Origin: Aliarcobacter cryaerophilus ATCC 43158
Lineage (GTDB): Bacteria > Campylobacterota > Campylobacteria > Campylobacterales > Arcobacteraceae
Assembly: GCF_003660105.1 (NCBI RefSeq)
Contig: NZ_CP032823.1
Span: 1,054,001 to 1,118,000, forward strand
Direction of reading: 5' to 3'
Length of the DNA stretch: 64,000 nucleotides
Part shown: positions 43,905-52,042 of the stretch, in pieces
How the letters are laid out: each line of letters begins with the position of its first letter
Position numbering within the stretch: position 1 is the first letter of the stretch
Made by a program: the position numbers and the translations under genes
Notes under the pieces: generated by a model
What the model was told of the DNA's origin: nothing
Databases searched by the model: none
The model's input: the letters and a program-made list of their open reading frames with translations, nothing else

Positions 43905-45482
43905 ATGTCTAATATTAAAGACTCATTAGGTTTAGAAAACATTGGTATGATATTTAGAAATTCGGATATCGATTTTTTAATCGATTTCGCGGTAAAAAAT
44001 GAGAAGGCAAAGATATCTTCTACTGGTGCTTTAATGATTGATACAGGTATTTTTACAGGTAGAAGTCCAAAAGATAAGTTCTTTGTAAATCAAGACCCAT
44101 CAAATAAATATATTGCTTGGGGAGATATAAACAGAAAAGTTTCAAAAGAGGTTTATGTTGATCTACTTGCAAACTCTAAAAAACAACTAAGTAGCAAAGA
44201 TATTTTTGTAACAGATGTTTTCTGTGGTTCTTCGCTAGATTCAAGAAGAGCAGTAAGATTTATTACTGAAGTTGCTTGGCAAGCTCATTTTATTCAAAAT
44301 ATGTTTATTCTTCCAACTCAAGAAGAGCTTGAAAACTTTAAACCAGAATTTACTATATATAATGCTTGTAAAACTGTTGACATGGCATATGCAAGCCACG
44401 GATTACACTCTGAGGTTTATGTTATATTCAATGTTGAAGATAATGAAGCAATCATTGGTGGGACTTGGTATGCTGGAGAGATGAAAAAGGGTGTCTTCTC
44501 TATGATGAACTACTGGCTTCCATTAGAAGGAAAACTACCAATGCATTGTTCAGCAAATATTGGTAAAGATGGTGATACTGCACTATTCTTTGGACTTTCT
44601 GGAACAGGAAAAACAACTTTGTCAACTGATCCAAATAGAGCATTAATTGGTGATGATGAGCATGGTTGGGATGATAATGGAGTATTTAACTTTGAAGGTG
44701 GTTGCTATGCAAAAGTAATCAATCTTGACCCAGATAGTGAACCTGAAATATTTGGTGCTATTAGAAAAGGTGCTATTTTAGAAAATGTAGTTGCAGATGA
44801 AAATGGTGTAGTTGATTACTCTGATAAATCAAAAACAGAAAATACAAGAGTTTCTTACCCAATAAATCATATAGAAAACCATACTCCATCTATGAGAGGT
44901 GGACATCCAACAAATATTATATTTTTGTGTGCTGATGCTTTTGGTGTTTTACCTCCAGTTGCAAAACTTGATAAACAGCAAGCAATGTACTACTTCTTAA
45001 GTGGATACACAGCCAAAGTAGCAGGAACTGAAAGAGGAATAAACGAGCCAATGGCAACTTTCTCTTCTTGTTTTGGAGAGGCTTTTTTACCATTAAATCC
45101 AACTGTTTATGCAGAACTATTAGGTAAAAAAATAGATGAGCACAATGTAAATGTATTTTTAGTAAATACAGGATGGACAGGTGGTCCTTATGGAGTTGGG
45201 AAAAGAATGAGTATCAAAAATACAAGAGCTTGTATAAATGCTATTTTAGATGGTTCTATAAATGATTCTGAGTTCCAAAATATGACAATATTTAATATCC
45301 AAATTCCAAAAACACTAAAAGGTGTAGATACTCATGTATTAACTCCTAGATATACATGGTCTGACCCACTAGAGTATGATAAAGCAAAAAGAAAATTAGC
45401 AGAGATGTATATAGAAAACTTTAAAAAGTATTTAACACTTGAAAGTGAATATGATTTTACAGCTGCTGGTCCACAGTTATAA
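43905..45482 (+). CDS. pckA: Phosphoenolpyruvate carboxykinase (ATP)
   Basis: 525 residues. [13 protein letters not shown], the P-loop [11 protein letters not shown], metal-binding [24 protein letters not shown] and GMAT-like downstream blocks identify the ATP-dependent enzyme, which makes PEP from oxaloacetate for gluconeogenesis. Strong ribosome binding site TAGGAATTTAAATT. Monocistronic: own promoter and a strong terminator after the stop. Confidence 0.96.
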   Translation: MSNIKDSLGLENIGMIFRNSDIDFLIDFAVKNEKAKISSTGALMIDTGIFTGRSPKDKFFVNQDPSNKYIAWGDINRKVSKEVYVDLLANSKKQLSSKDIFVTDVFCGSSLDSRRAVRFITEVAWQAHFIQNMFILPTQEELENFKPEFTIYNACKTVDMAYASHGLHSEVYVIFNVEDNEAIIGGTWYAGEMKKGVFSMMNYWLPLEGKLPMHCSANIGKDGDTALFFGLSGTGKTTLSTDPNRALIGDDEHGWDDNGVFNFEGGCYAKVINLDPDSEPEIFGAIRKGAILENVVADENGVVDYSDKSKTENTRVSYPINHIENHTPSMRGGHPTNIIFLCADAFGVLPPVAKLDKQQAMYYFLSGYTAKVAGTERGINEPMATFSSCFGEAFLPLNPTVYAELLGKKIDEHNVNVFLVNTGWTGGPYGVGKRMSIKNTRACINAILDGSINDSEFQNMTIFNIQIPKTLKGVDTHVLTPRYTWSDPLEYDKAKRKLAEMYIENFKKYLTLESEYDFTAAGPQL

Positions 45483-45509
45483 TATAGTTAATTGTAGATA
45501 AGCAAAAAA

Positions 45510-45537
45510 GGTAAGGATTTTATCCTTACCTTTTTTT
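45510..45537. terminator. Terminator after pckA (bidirectional)
   Basis: Nine-bp stem GGTAAGGAT / ATCCTTACC with loop TTT, six A before and seven T after. It lies 27 nt past the pckA stop and before the convergent ribB end. Confidence 0.82.
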
Positions 45538-45580
45538 ATTTAAATCTAAAAAAGAGGTATAAGCTTCTTTTTTATCTTTT

Positions 45581-46612
45581 CTATCCCTCTATTTGTATCT
45601 CTTCTAAAATTTCTAAACCAAAACCTTGAAGTCCTACAAAAGAGTGTTTTCCTCCACTTGTCATTAGCTTAATTTTTTTAATTTTTAAGGAATTTAGTAT
45701 TTGAGCACCTATTCCATAGTTTTTTTCTAGTTCCTGATTTTTGTTTGAATTATTTAAAAATATTAAAACTCCACCTTTACTTTGTAAAAAATTTACAGTT
45801 TTTAACATAGAGTTTAGTTTATTATCATTTAAGAATATTTTTATATCAGGTCTTATTGTATGAAATTTAACATGATTTACATCTTCTTGTTTTCCAAAAA
45901 GAATAACTGTATGAATATTTTCAAGATGATCTTTAAACTCTTTTTTTATAGCCTCTTTACCAAAAAATTTAATTTCAGTACTAGAAACTTCACAAACTAA
46001 AGTTTCATTTGCAAGTCTATATTCAACTAAATCAGATATATAAATCTGTTTTAAATTGTGTTTAGCAGCAAAAATATCTAAATCATCTCTTCTTGCCATT
46101 GTTCCATCTTCTTTTAAAATTTCACAAATAACTGCTTCACCTTTTAAACCAGCTAACTTACATAAATCAACACTTCCTTCTGTATGTCCTGTTCTAACTA
46201 ATACTCCACCATCTTTTGCAATAAGTGGAAATATATGCCCTGGTCTTACAAGTTCTATAGCTTTTGCTATTGGATTTGCTAAAATTTTTATTGTATTATC
46301 TCTTTCAATTGCACTAATTCCTGTTGCTGCATTTACATCATCAACAGAAACTGTAAAAGCTGTTTCATACGATGATGTATTATTTGAAACCATAGGAAAA
46401 AGCTCAAGCCTTTTTGCTGTTTCATTTGAGACACTCACACAAACCAAGCCTTTGGCATGAGTTACCATAAAGTTTACAAGTTCTGGAGTACTCAATGCAG
46501 CTGAATAGACTAAATCTCCTTCATTTTCTCTATCTTCATCATCTAGCATTATTACCATGTTGCCTTTTTTTATCTCTTCTATTGCTTCTTTTACTCTTGT
46601 TATTGCATTCAT
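45581..46612 (-). CDS. ribB: 3,4-dihydroxy-2-butanone 4-phosphate synthase with degenerate GTP cyclohydrolase II-like half
   Basis: 343 residues. The N-terminal 200 residues are an intact RibB: MVIMLDDEDRENEGDLVYSA, FMVTHAKGLVCVS, GISAIERDNTI, PGHIFPLIAKDGGVLVRTGHTEGSVDLCKLAG and the EICKEDGTMAR-like block. It makes the four-carbon unit of riboflavin from ribulose 5-phosphate (Rpe product in this window). Residues 205-343 align in position with GTP cyclohydrolase II but have no zinc Cys triplet, so only RibB activity is expected. AGAGAAAAT precedes the ATG. Confidence 0.9.
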   Translation of the reverse strand: MNAITRVKEAIEEIKKGNMVIMLDDEDRENEGDLVYSAALSTPELVNFMVTHAKGLVCVSVSNETAKRLELFPMVSNNTSSYETAFTVSVDDVNAATGISAIERDNTIKILANPIAKAIELVRPGHIFPLIAKDGGVLVRTGHTEGSVDLCKLAGLKGEAVICEILKEDGTMARRDDLDIFAAKHNLKQIYISDLVEYRLANETLVCEVSSTEIKFFGKEAIKKEFKDHLENIHTVILFGKQEDVNHVKFHTIRPDIKIFLNDNKLNSMLKTVNFLQSKGGVLIFLNNSNKNQELEKNYGIGAQILNSLKIKKIKLMTSGGKHSFVGLQGFGLEILEEIQIEG

Positions 46613-46674
46613 ATTTTCTCTTTAAATTATATTTTTTATGGATTATATCAAAAAAGCCCTTGCGTATGTGCTAG

Positions 46675-47673
46675 TTAATCAAATGGCAAAATACTATTTT
46701 GCTCTGTATGTTTTTTTAGTTTTTGAATTAGATTAATCTTTGCATCATCAAAATTATTTGATGATACACCTTTTAGCTCAATAGTTTTACTTGATATTTG
46801 TCTATTATTTTCATCTTTTATTTTAATATTTAAAATATTCTCAATAATAAAAAAACCAGATGGTCTAATCTTACTTTGATTTGAAATTAACTCTATCTCA
46901 TAAATATTTTCACTATCTTTTTTTTCTACAACTTTATATAATTTTTTATTTAAACTACTCTTCAAAACTTCTTTAAAAATTTCCGAATTATAATCACTTT
47001 TTATAAAGAACCTTATCTTTGAAATGATATTTGTTATCTCTTCTTCTATTTTTTGAACTGTTTTTATATATCTATTTTCACTATTTTTTTTATTTTGTAA
47101 GCTTTCTAAAAGTTCTGCTTTGTTTAGATTTATATAAAACTTTTCTAAAAGCTCTTTGTATTTTAAATTTTTACTTAAAATATCATCATTATTTCTTTTT
47201 AAAACTTCATATTCATCATAAAGATTTGATATTTGACTATTTAAACTATTTATTAAATCACTCTTTTTTATGCTGATTAAATAAAAAATATCTTTTTGGA
47301 AACTATAAAAATCCTCTATTTTATAATCTTTAAAAGTTAATTTTTCACTCTTTGTATTTATATTAAAAGTTGTAGTTTTAGTAACATACTCTCTATAATC
47401 TCTAAAAGATTTCAAACTTATTTCTTGATTTGATTCAATTGTTAACATTAATCTTGAAGATAAATCATCTAAAGCATTTAAAATAGCCTCTTGTTTTGTA
47501 TTTGCAACTCCTACTCCATAAACTATATTTCCCTCATTTAAAGGTGGATTTAAGTACCAAGATGGATATCTTAAAGAGTTATTTTGTGAAAGTTCATCTT
47601 TGTTTATTCCAAAACAAGCTACAAAAAAAATTGCAAAAAAAATTGCAAAAAATATAGCTATTAAATATTTCAT
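46675..47673 (-). CDS. LPP20-like lipoprotein with coiled coil
   Basis: 332 residues. Signal MKYLIAIFFAIFFAIFFVAC with lipobox FVAC; the repeated AIFF comes from a 12-bp DNA repeat. Residues about 40-90 match the LPP20 domain (YPSWYLNPP, IVYGVGVANTKQEAILNAL). A long charged helical region (150-225) follows. Start overlaps the CsgG-like gene by 4 nt. Last of four consecutive lipoprotein genes. LPP20 proteins are outer-membrane lipoproteins of Helicobacter and relatives, linked in Vibrio (FlgP) to flagellar outer-membrane rings; that role is not shown here. Confidence 0.75.
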   Translation of the reverse strand: MKYLIAIFFAIFFAIFFVACFGINKDELSQNNSLRYPSWYLNPPLNEGNIVYGVGVANTKQEAILNALDDLSSRLMLTIESNQEISLKSFRDYREYVTKTTTFNINTKSEKLTFKDYKIEDFYSFQKDIFYLISIKKSDLINSLNSQISNLYDEYEVLKRNNDDILSKNLKYKELLEKFYINLNKAELLESLQNKKNSENRYIKTVQKIEEEITNIISKIRFFIKSDYNSEIFKEVLKSSLNKKLYKVVEKKDSENIYEIELISNQSKIRPSGFFIIENILNIKIKDENNRQISSKTIELKGVSSNNFDDAKINLIQKLKKHTEQNSILPFD

Positions 47674-48677
47674 TTTTGAGCTTCTATTTGATTGTTTAAT
47701 ATATTTCTCTCTTCAATTCTCTGTTTTATTCTAGTTATAGCTTCTATTACTGTTTTATTTGGTTTTAGTGTTAATTTATCTGATAAATCATAAAGTTCTT
47801 TTGCATTTTCATACTCTCCTAAACTCTCTTTTATAACACCTAAATTATAAGAAGCAACATAACATTTATCATTTGTTGAATCCAAAAGTTTACTAAAAAG
47901 CTCCATACTTCTATCTAATTCTCCAAGCTTCAAATACTCTAAACCATTTTCCAAAAGAATATCTTGTTCTTTTGTGTATGAAATATCTGGATCATCAAAA
48001 AGCTCTAAATAGTAGCTTTGCTTTGTAGGTGCAATATATGGCAAAAATTCATCTACAATACTATTTGCGAAAAAGTCATAAACTACATTTGATTGTGGTA
48101 AACCACCACTTTCATCTGAACATTTTTTATAACTTCTATTTCTTGTATAGTTATTTGTATAAATAACATCACCTTTTTGAACATCTATCATTGAAATATT
48201 TGCTATTAATGAGTACTTTGCATTGGTACAAGACACCCTATATTCTTGTGTATATTGACATTTTTTATCAATACATCTATATCTTGTTTCATAATAGTTA
48301 TCTCTTTGAACATTTGTACTCTCAATTTTTCCACTAATTAGTGCTTGAGCACCCAAAAGCTCACCTATTTCAACACTATTTGTTTTATTTGCAAGTCCTG
48401 AATATTGAAATTTCTGCTCGTTTATGATATTTTCTCTGTTATTTTTACTAATAACTGTAAAATATGACTTATCATCTACTTTTACACTATATAAAGCTGA
48501 TTCTATTTTTGTAGAAAGTCCTACATTGTCATTTTCAAACTTTAAAACCGCAATCTTTTTTGTATTTGAGGCTCTATCAATAATAGCTGGTTTAGTACTA
48601 TTTATAAGTACTTTTTGGCTACATCCTGATATAAAAAAAACAACAAATATAAAAAAAAGTGCTGATTTTAATCTCAT
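47670..48677 (-). CDS. CsgG/FlgO-like lipoprotein with C-terminal repeat
   Basis: 335 residues. Lipobox FFISGC at residue 19. Residues 35-205 have a CsgG/TolB-N-like pattern: KKIAVLKFENDNVGLSTKIESAL, FTVISKNNRENIINEQKFQYSGL, EIGELLGAQALISGKIES. Four Cys (C133, C138, C149, C187 approximately) could form disulfides in the periplasm. Residues 255-315 form TPR-like helices (NLGVIKESLGEYENAKELY). CsgG relatives form or support outer-membrane complexes. Overlaps both neighbours by 4 nt. Confidence 0.75.
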   Translation of the reverse strand: MRLKSALFFIFVVFFISGCSQKVLINSTKPAIIDRASNTKKIAVLKFENDNVGLSTKIESALYSVKVDDKSYFTVISKNNRENIINEQKFQYSGLANKTNSVEIGELLGAQALISGKIESTNVQRDNYYETRYRCIDKKCQYTQEYRVSCTNAKYSLIANISMIDVQKGDVIYTNNYTRNRSYKKCSDESGGLPQSNVVYDFFANSIVDEFLPYIAPTKQSYYLELFDDPDISYTKEQDILLENGLEYLKLGELDRSMELFSKLLDSTNDKCYVASYNLGVIKESLGEYENAKELYDLSDKLTLKPNKTVIEAITRIKQRIEERNILNNQIEAQK

Positions 48678-48802
48678 AATCCTCGTAAAGCCTCTTTTGC
48701 ATTTTGCTGTTGTGTTTTTGTATCTATTAAAGTATTATCTTTTGAAGAACAAGCACTAAAAAATATTGATAAAAAAATCAAAAAAATAGATAAAGATTTC
48801 AT
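48674..48802 (-). CDS. Tiny lipoprotein (42 aa)
   Basis: Sequence starts MKSLSIFLIFLSIFFSACSS with lipobox FFSAC, then a 24-residue polar mature part ending AKEALRGL. ATG at 48802 has AGGAAAAATT upstream, and its TGA overlaps the next ATG (ATGA), so it is coupled to the CsgG-like gene. After processing only a 25-residue lipopeptide remains, comparable in size to CsgG-system or YifL-type small lipoproteins. Function unknown. Confidence 0.75.
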   Translation of the reverse strand: MKSLSIFLIFLSIFFSACSSKDNTLIDTKTQQQNAKEALRGL

Positions 48803-48810
48803 AATTTTTC

Positions 48811-49341
48811 CTATATTTTATCTAAAGAATCTAGTGCTTTTTGAACTTCACTATTGATTGTTTTTTCTATATTTGCTTTTGGAATTGCTACTAAAATATA
48901 TATATAATTATCATTTGGATTTTCCCATGAGCTTATCTGCTTTGATTCTTTTAAAGTCATATTTGAAGTTTGTCTTGATACCATAGTTACAACTCTTTCT
49001 ATACTTTCACTCTCTTTTAATCCTGTTGAATTCATATAACTTTCAACTTTGTTTTTTACTTCAAGTTCTATATCATTTACTAAATTTGTTCTAGCATTTG
49101 CCAAAGCTTCTCTTCTACTAAAATCGTGTCCTAATTTTGACATAGGAGCAGACCCAACTGCTACAAATCTATTCTCTTCACTATAGTTCCCACAAGCCCA
49201 AAGTGGAGCTTTTGCTCCTGCAATTGTACATTCAGTTACAGCTATCTCATTTATATCTTCATTTTTAGAGCTACAAGATACAAATAATATTGAAAATGAT
49301 AGAACCAAAAATATACTTAATGCTTTTTTTAAAATAGACAT
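48811..49341 (-). CDS. LPP20 family lipoprotein
   Basis: 176 residues from the ATG at 49341 (AAGGAAAAAT upstream; an in-frame ATG at 49380 has no site). Lipobox LFVSC at residue 23. Residues 45-165 are the LPP20 domain: APLWACGNY, FVAVGSAPMSKLGHDFSRREALANARTNL, ISSWENPNDNYIYILVAI. First gene of the lipoprotein operon; its product probably sits in the outer membrane with the CsgG-like and second LPP20-like proteins. Confidence 0.85.
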   Translation of the reverse strand: MSILKKALSIFLVLSFSILFVSCSSKNEDINEIAVTECTIAGAKAPLWACGNYSEENRFVAVGSAPMSKLGHDFSRREALANARTNLVNDIELEVKNKVESYMNSTGLKESESIERVVTMVSRQTSNMTLKESKQISSWENPNDNYIYILVAIPKANIEKTINSEVQKALDSLDKI

Positions 49342-49424
49342 ATTTTTCCTTAAGATTTTGATTTTAAAATAATAGTACATATTTGTGAAAAAATAGTTAA
49401 ATAAATACTATTTTTGCTATTTTA

Positions 49425-49850
49425 CTACTTCATATTTTGAATATAGTAATAAATGGCTTCAATCTCCTCTTCAACCATAAAATATGTTGGCATAACATTT
49501 GCTTTATAGATTAATTTATCACATACTTGTTCTTTTTCAAATTTCAGATTATCATTTTTTTTCAAATTAACTTTTTTTGAAAAAACATCATACTCTATAT
49601 ATTTTATATCAGGAGCAATTAAAGAGCAAAAATACTCTTCTTGATTTTGAATATGCTTAAACTCAACAAGTTTTTTACCTCTTGCATCATCTCCATGACA
49701 GTTGTTACACCCTATTCCTCTAGGGTTGTTGTATAGCATTTTTCCATACTCATATTTCGTAATAAAAGAGTTGTTAATATTGATATTATTTGAATTTTCT
49801 TCAGCAAATAAGTTTAAAAATATAAATAGAGATAAAATAAATATCTTCAT
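49425..49850 (-). CDS. Small periplasmic monoheme cytochrome c
   Basis: 141 residues. Signal peptide of about 16 residues (IFILSLFIFLNLFAE), heme motif CNNCH at about residue 48 in GIGCNNCHGDDARGKK, and a Met-rich C-terminus (ANVMPTYFM) for the distal ligand: cytochrome c class I. Two further Cys (FCSLI, QVCDK) may form a disulfide. It starts 3 nt inside the Nudix gene end. Electron-transfer partner unknown. Confidence 0.82.
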   Translation of the reverse strand: MKIFILSLFIFLNLFAEENSNNININNSFITKYEYGKMLYNNPRGIGCNNCHGDDARGKKLVEFKHIQNQEEYFCSLIAPDIKYIEYDVFSKKVNLKKNDNLKFEKEQVCDKLIYKANVMPTYFMVEEEIEAIYYYIQNMK

Positions 49851-50431
49851 TTTAATTCCAACTCTTTTTTATTTTTCAAAAACCAATATAAACTAAAAAT
49901 TAATCCAGGAGTTTTTGCTTTTGTTTCATCAAAAATAAAACTATCTATATCATCTACATTTAAAAAATACAACTCTATTTGTTCATCATTTATTCCACCA
50001 CCACTATGAAGTTTTTGATTTTCACAAATTGTTGCAAAAAATAGATATTGTTTTGCTCCACTTATTCCAACATTTGTAAAAAAAGAAGTTATTTTTTGAA
50101 GATTTTTAAGCTCAACTTTATAACCACACTCTTCATCTATTTCTTCTATAGCTATTTCTTCAATAGATTTATCTTTGTCAACAAGTCCAGCACAAAGCTC
50201 ATAAGTATATTTAATATTGTTGTCGTTTAAATAAACAGGAATTCTAAACTGCTTTACAAATAAAAATGCTTTTTTTTCTTCATGATATAGTAAAATAGAT
50301 ACGCTATCATGACTTCTTACTGCTTCCCAGCTCTTTTTTATACCATTTAAAGTAAAGTTTACTTTCAAAGGTTTTATATAATTCGTCTCTTTTAGTGGAC
50401 TTATTTTTAAATCTTCAATAATATTATTCAT
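49847..50431 (-). CDS. Nudix hydrolase (NUDT14-like)
   Basis: 194 residues. Nudix region ELCAGLVDKDKSIEEIAIEE and then IDEECGY. Compared with the canonical GX5EX7REUXEEXGU box the first Glu is Lys and Arg is Glu, but EExG is kept; eukaryotic-type UDP-sugar diphosphatases show a similar CAGxVDK...EE pattern. So hydrolysis of a nucleoside diphosphate sugar (ADP-ribose or UDP-sugar) is likely. Also keeps the FVKQFRIPVYL N-terminal block. Follows yajQ by 9 nt. Confidence 0.82.
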   Translation of the reverse strand: MNNIIEDLKISPLKETNYIKPLKVNFTLNGIKKSWEAVRSHDSVSILLYHEEKKAFLFVKQFRIPVYLNDNNIKYTYELCAGLVDKDKSIEEIAIEEIDEECGYKVELKNLQKITSFFTNVGISGAKQYLFFATICENQKLHSGGGINDEQIELYFLNVDDIDSFIFDETKAKTPGLIFSLYWFLKNKKELELK

Positions 50432-50440
50432 AAAAATCCA

Positions 50441-50941
50441 CTATTTAAAATTATCAAAAACCAATGGGGCTTTCAAATCTAAACTTTTTAAATGTTTCAT
50501 AACTGCTTGCAAATCATCAATATTTTTAGCAGTCAATCTTATAGTATCACCTTGATTTACAGCGCTTACTTTTAGTTTTAAATTTTTAATCTCTGTTTGA
50601 ATTCTTTTTGCTTCATCTTTTTCTATGCTATCAATTATTTTGTAGCTATATTTTCTATTTCCACCACTACTATCCTCTTTTTTTAGCTCTTCAAGTGAAT
50701 TTATACTTATATCTCTTTTATTCATTTTTGAAATCATAATATCCAACATTGCATCAATTTTATTATCACTAGAAGATACAAGAGTTAAAGTTTTTGCTCC
50801 AACATTTAAATCTATCTCTTTACTTATTCCTTTAAAATCGTATCTATTATCTATCTCTTTTTGTGCTTGAATAACTGCATTTTTCATCTCTTGCATATCA
50901 AGTTTTGCTGAAATATCTAGTGAATGTTCTTTTACTGCCAT
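50441..50941 (-). CDS. YajQ family nucleotide-binding protein
   Basis: 166 residues. Starts MAVKEHSLDISAKLDMQEM (family usually SFDVVSKVD), ending DLKAPLVFDNFK with the conserved PLQFxNFR-like tail; ISKEIDLNVGAKTL and VNQGDTIRLTAKNIDDLQAV are internal blocks. YajQ proteins bind nucleotides and some bind cyclic di-GMP; a GGDEF protein exists in this window, though the link is only suggestive. Strong AAAAAGGAG site. Confidence 0.88.
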   Translation of the reverse strand: MAVKEHSLDISAKLDMQEMKNAVIQAQKEIDNRYDFKGISKEIDLNVGAKTLTLVSSSDNKIDAMLDIMISKMNKRDISINSLEELKKEDSSGGNRKYSYKIIDSIEKDEAKRIQTEIKNLKLKVSAVNQGDTIRLTAKNIDDLQAVMKHLKSLDLKAPLVFDNFK

Positions 50942-50960
50942 TTTTTCTCCTTTTTAAATA

Positions 50961-51066
50961 GTTCCTATTAAAAAAAGGAACCGTTTTTTTTATTTCTACT
51001 TTTTATAGCATGGATTTAAAATCCCATAAAAAGTAGCAAAAACCTAAAGTGCTTTGAGAACAAAGC
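50961..51066. other. Three nested inverted repeats between DUF423 gene and yajQ
   Basis: Hairpin a: GTTCCT...AGGAAC (50961-50981), followed on the plus strand by CGTTTTTTTT. Hairpin b: CTACTTTTTAT (50996-51006) pairs with ATAAAAAGTAG (51026-51036), with an inner GGATT/AATCC stem. Hairpin c: TGCTTTG (51050-51056) with CAAAGCA (51061-51067), loop AGAA. On the minus strand these follow the DUF423 stop. Part may be a terminator, but the density exceeds a single one; an sRNA or repeat element is possible. Confidence 0.5.
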
Positions 51067-51071
51067 ATTGC

Positions 51072-51464
51072 TTATTTATCATCTTTAAATATTGCATAAG
51101 CCAAAAGAACATATGCAATAATTTGTAAAGTTCCACCTATTGGTGTAATTGCTCCTAAAATTGGAAGGTTTAAAATTGTAAGAAGATATAAAGATATACT
51201 AAAAATAAGTGTTCCAATTAAAATTAACACTTGAGCAACTTTTAACTTCTTATTATATGGTCTTAACATTGATAAAAGTGTTGCAAACATTAAACCAAAA
51301 GTGTTATAAAACTGATATTCAACCCCCGTATGAAATACATTTAACATTTCTGGAGTTAAAACTTTCTTTAATCCATGAGCTCCAAAAGCTCCAAAAGCTA
51401 TTGCACTTGCCATAAGCAAAGCTATAATTGCTAAAAAAATTCTAGCTCGTCTATCATAAATCAT
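51072..51464 (-). CDS. DUF423 family membrane protein
   Basis: 130 residues with four hydrophobic segments. Family features: ASAIAFGAFGAHGLKKVLTPEML, VEYQFYNTFGL, and GAITPIGGTLQIIAYVLL. Inner-membrane protein of unknown function. ATG lies 3 nt after the upstream phosphoribosyltransferase stop, in the same direction. Confidence 0.88.
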   Translation of the reverse strand: MIYDRRARIFLAIIALLMASAIAFGAFGAHGLKKVLTPEMLNVFHTGVEYQFYNTFGLMFATLLSMLRPYNKKLKVAQVLILIGTLIFSISLYLLTILNLPILGAITPIGGTLQIIAYVLLAYAIFKDDK

Positions 51465-51466
51465 AT

Positions 51467-51928
51467 CTATCTCTCTTCTTTATTTTGTATATCAACTTCC
51501 CAAAAAAACTCAATCCAAATATCTGTCTGCTTTATATAAAAATCAGGTTTCACTAAAGCTGTTTTTTTATAGAAAAGTGTAGCTAACTTGAATTCTGTAT
51601 TTGGGAATTTTTCATTTAATATCTTGAAAATTTCTATCATAGTTTTACCACTATCAACTATATCATCTATAATCAAAACTTTTTTATAAGATTTTAAATC
51701 TGGAATATTAAAAATATTTATACTATCTTTTTGATTTTTTCTATCATAAGAGATTGAATTTATTGTAAAAATATTTCTTTGATCTAATGCTTGTGACATA
51801 AGATGAGATAGAGTTAATCCACCTCTTGCAACACTTAAAAATGCATCTGCTTGAAAACTTTTAGAAATATCTACTAGCTTTTGAGTATCTTTTTTACACA
51901 TTTCATAACTATAATATAGTTTATTCAA
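51467..51928 (-). CDS. Purine/xanthine-type phosphoribosyltransferase
   Basis: 153 residues. PRPP-binding loop VLIIDDIVDSGKTMIEI, upstream FLSVARGGLTLSHLMSQ, and the C-terminal DIWIEFFWEVD (W at base site; WIEFPWE-like in Gpt/Hpt relatives). It salvages a purine base, probably hypoxanthine, guanine or xanthine. The start is TTG at 51928 with AAAGGAT about 8 nt ahead; an internal ATG at residue 10 would remove a conserved strand. Confidence 0.83.
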   Translation of the reverse strand: MNKLYYSYEMCKKDTQKLVDISKSFQADAFLSVARGGLTLSHLMSQALDQRNIFTINSISYDRKNQKDSINIFNIPDLKSYKKVLIIDDIVDSGKTMIEIFKILNEKFPNTEFKLATLFYKKTALVKPDFYIKQTDIWIEFFWEVDIQNKEER

Positions 51929-52042
51929 AAAAATATCCTTTATTTAAAAAAGGTATATTAACAATTTATTGCTTATTTTGTGGTTTTGTGAAGTTTAGTT
52001 TATATAAAAAGAGAAAATCTCTTTTTATATATTTATATTCAA

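Noticed and set aside
46056-46460. Open frame of 134 codons on the plus strand opposite ribB
   Set aside because: Complement of conserved RibB motifs; low-complexity Ser/Ala/Thr-rich product and no start signal.
49847-50431. Nudix protein as an inactive relative because its box departs from consensus
   Set aside because: The catalytic EExG is present and UDP-sugar type Nudix enzymes carry the same substitutions.
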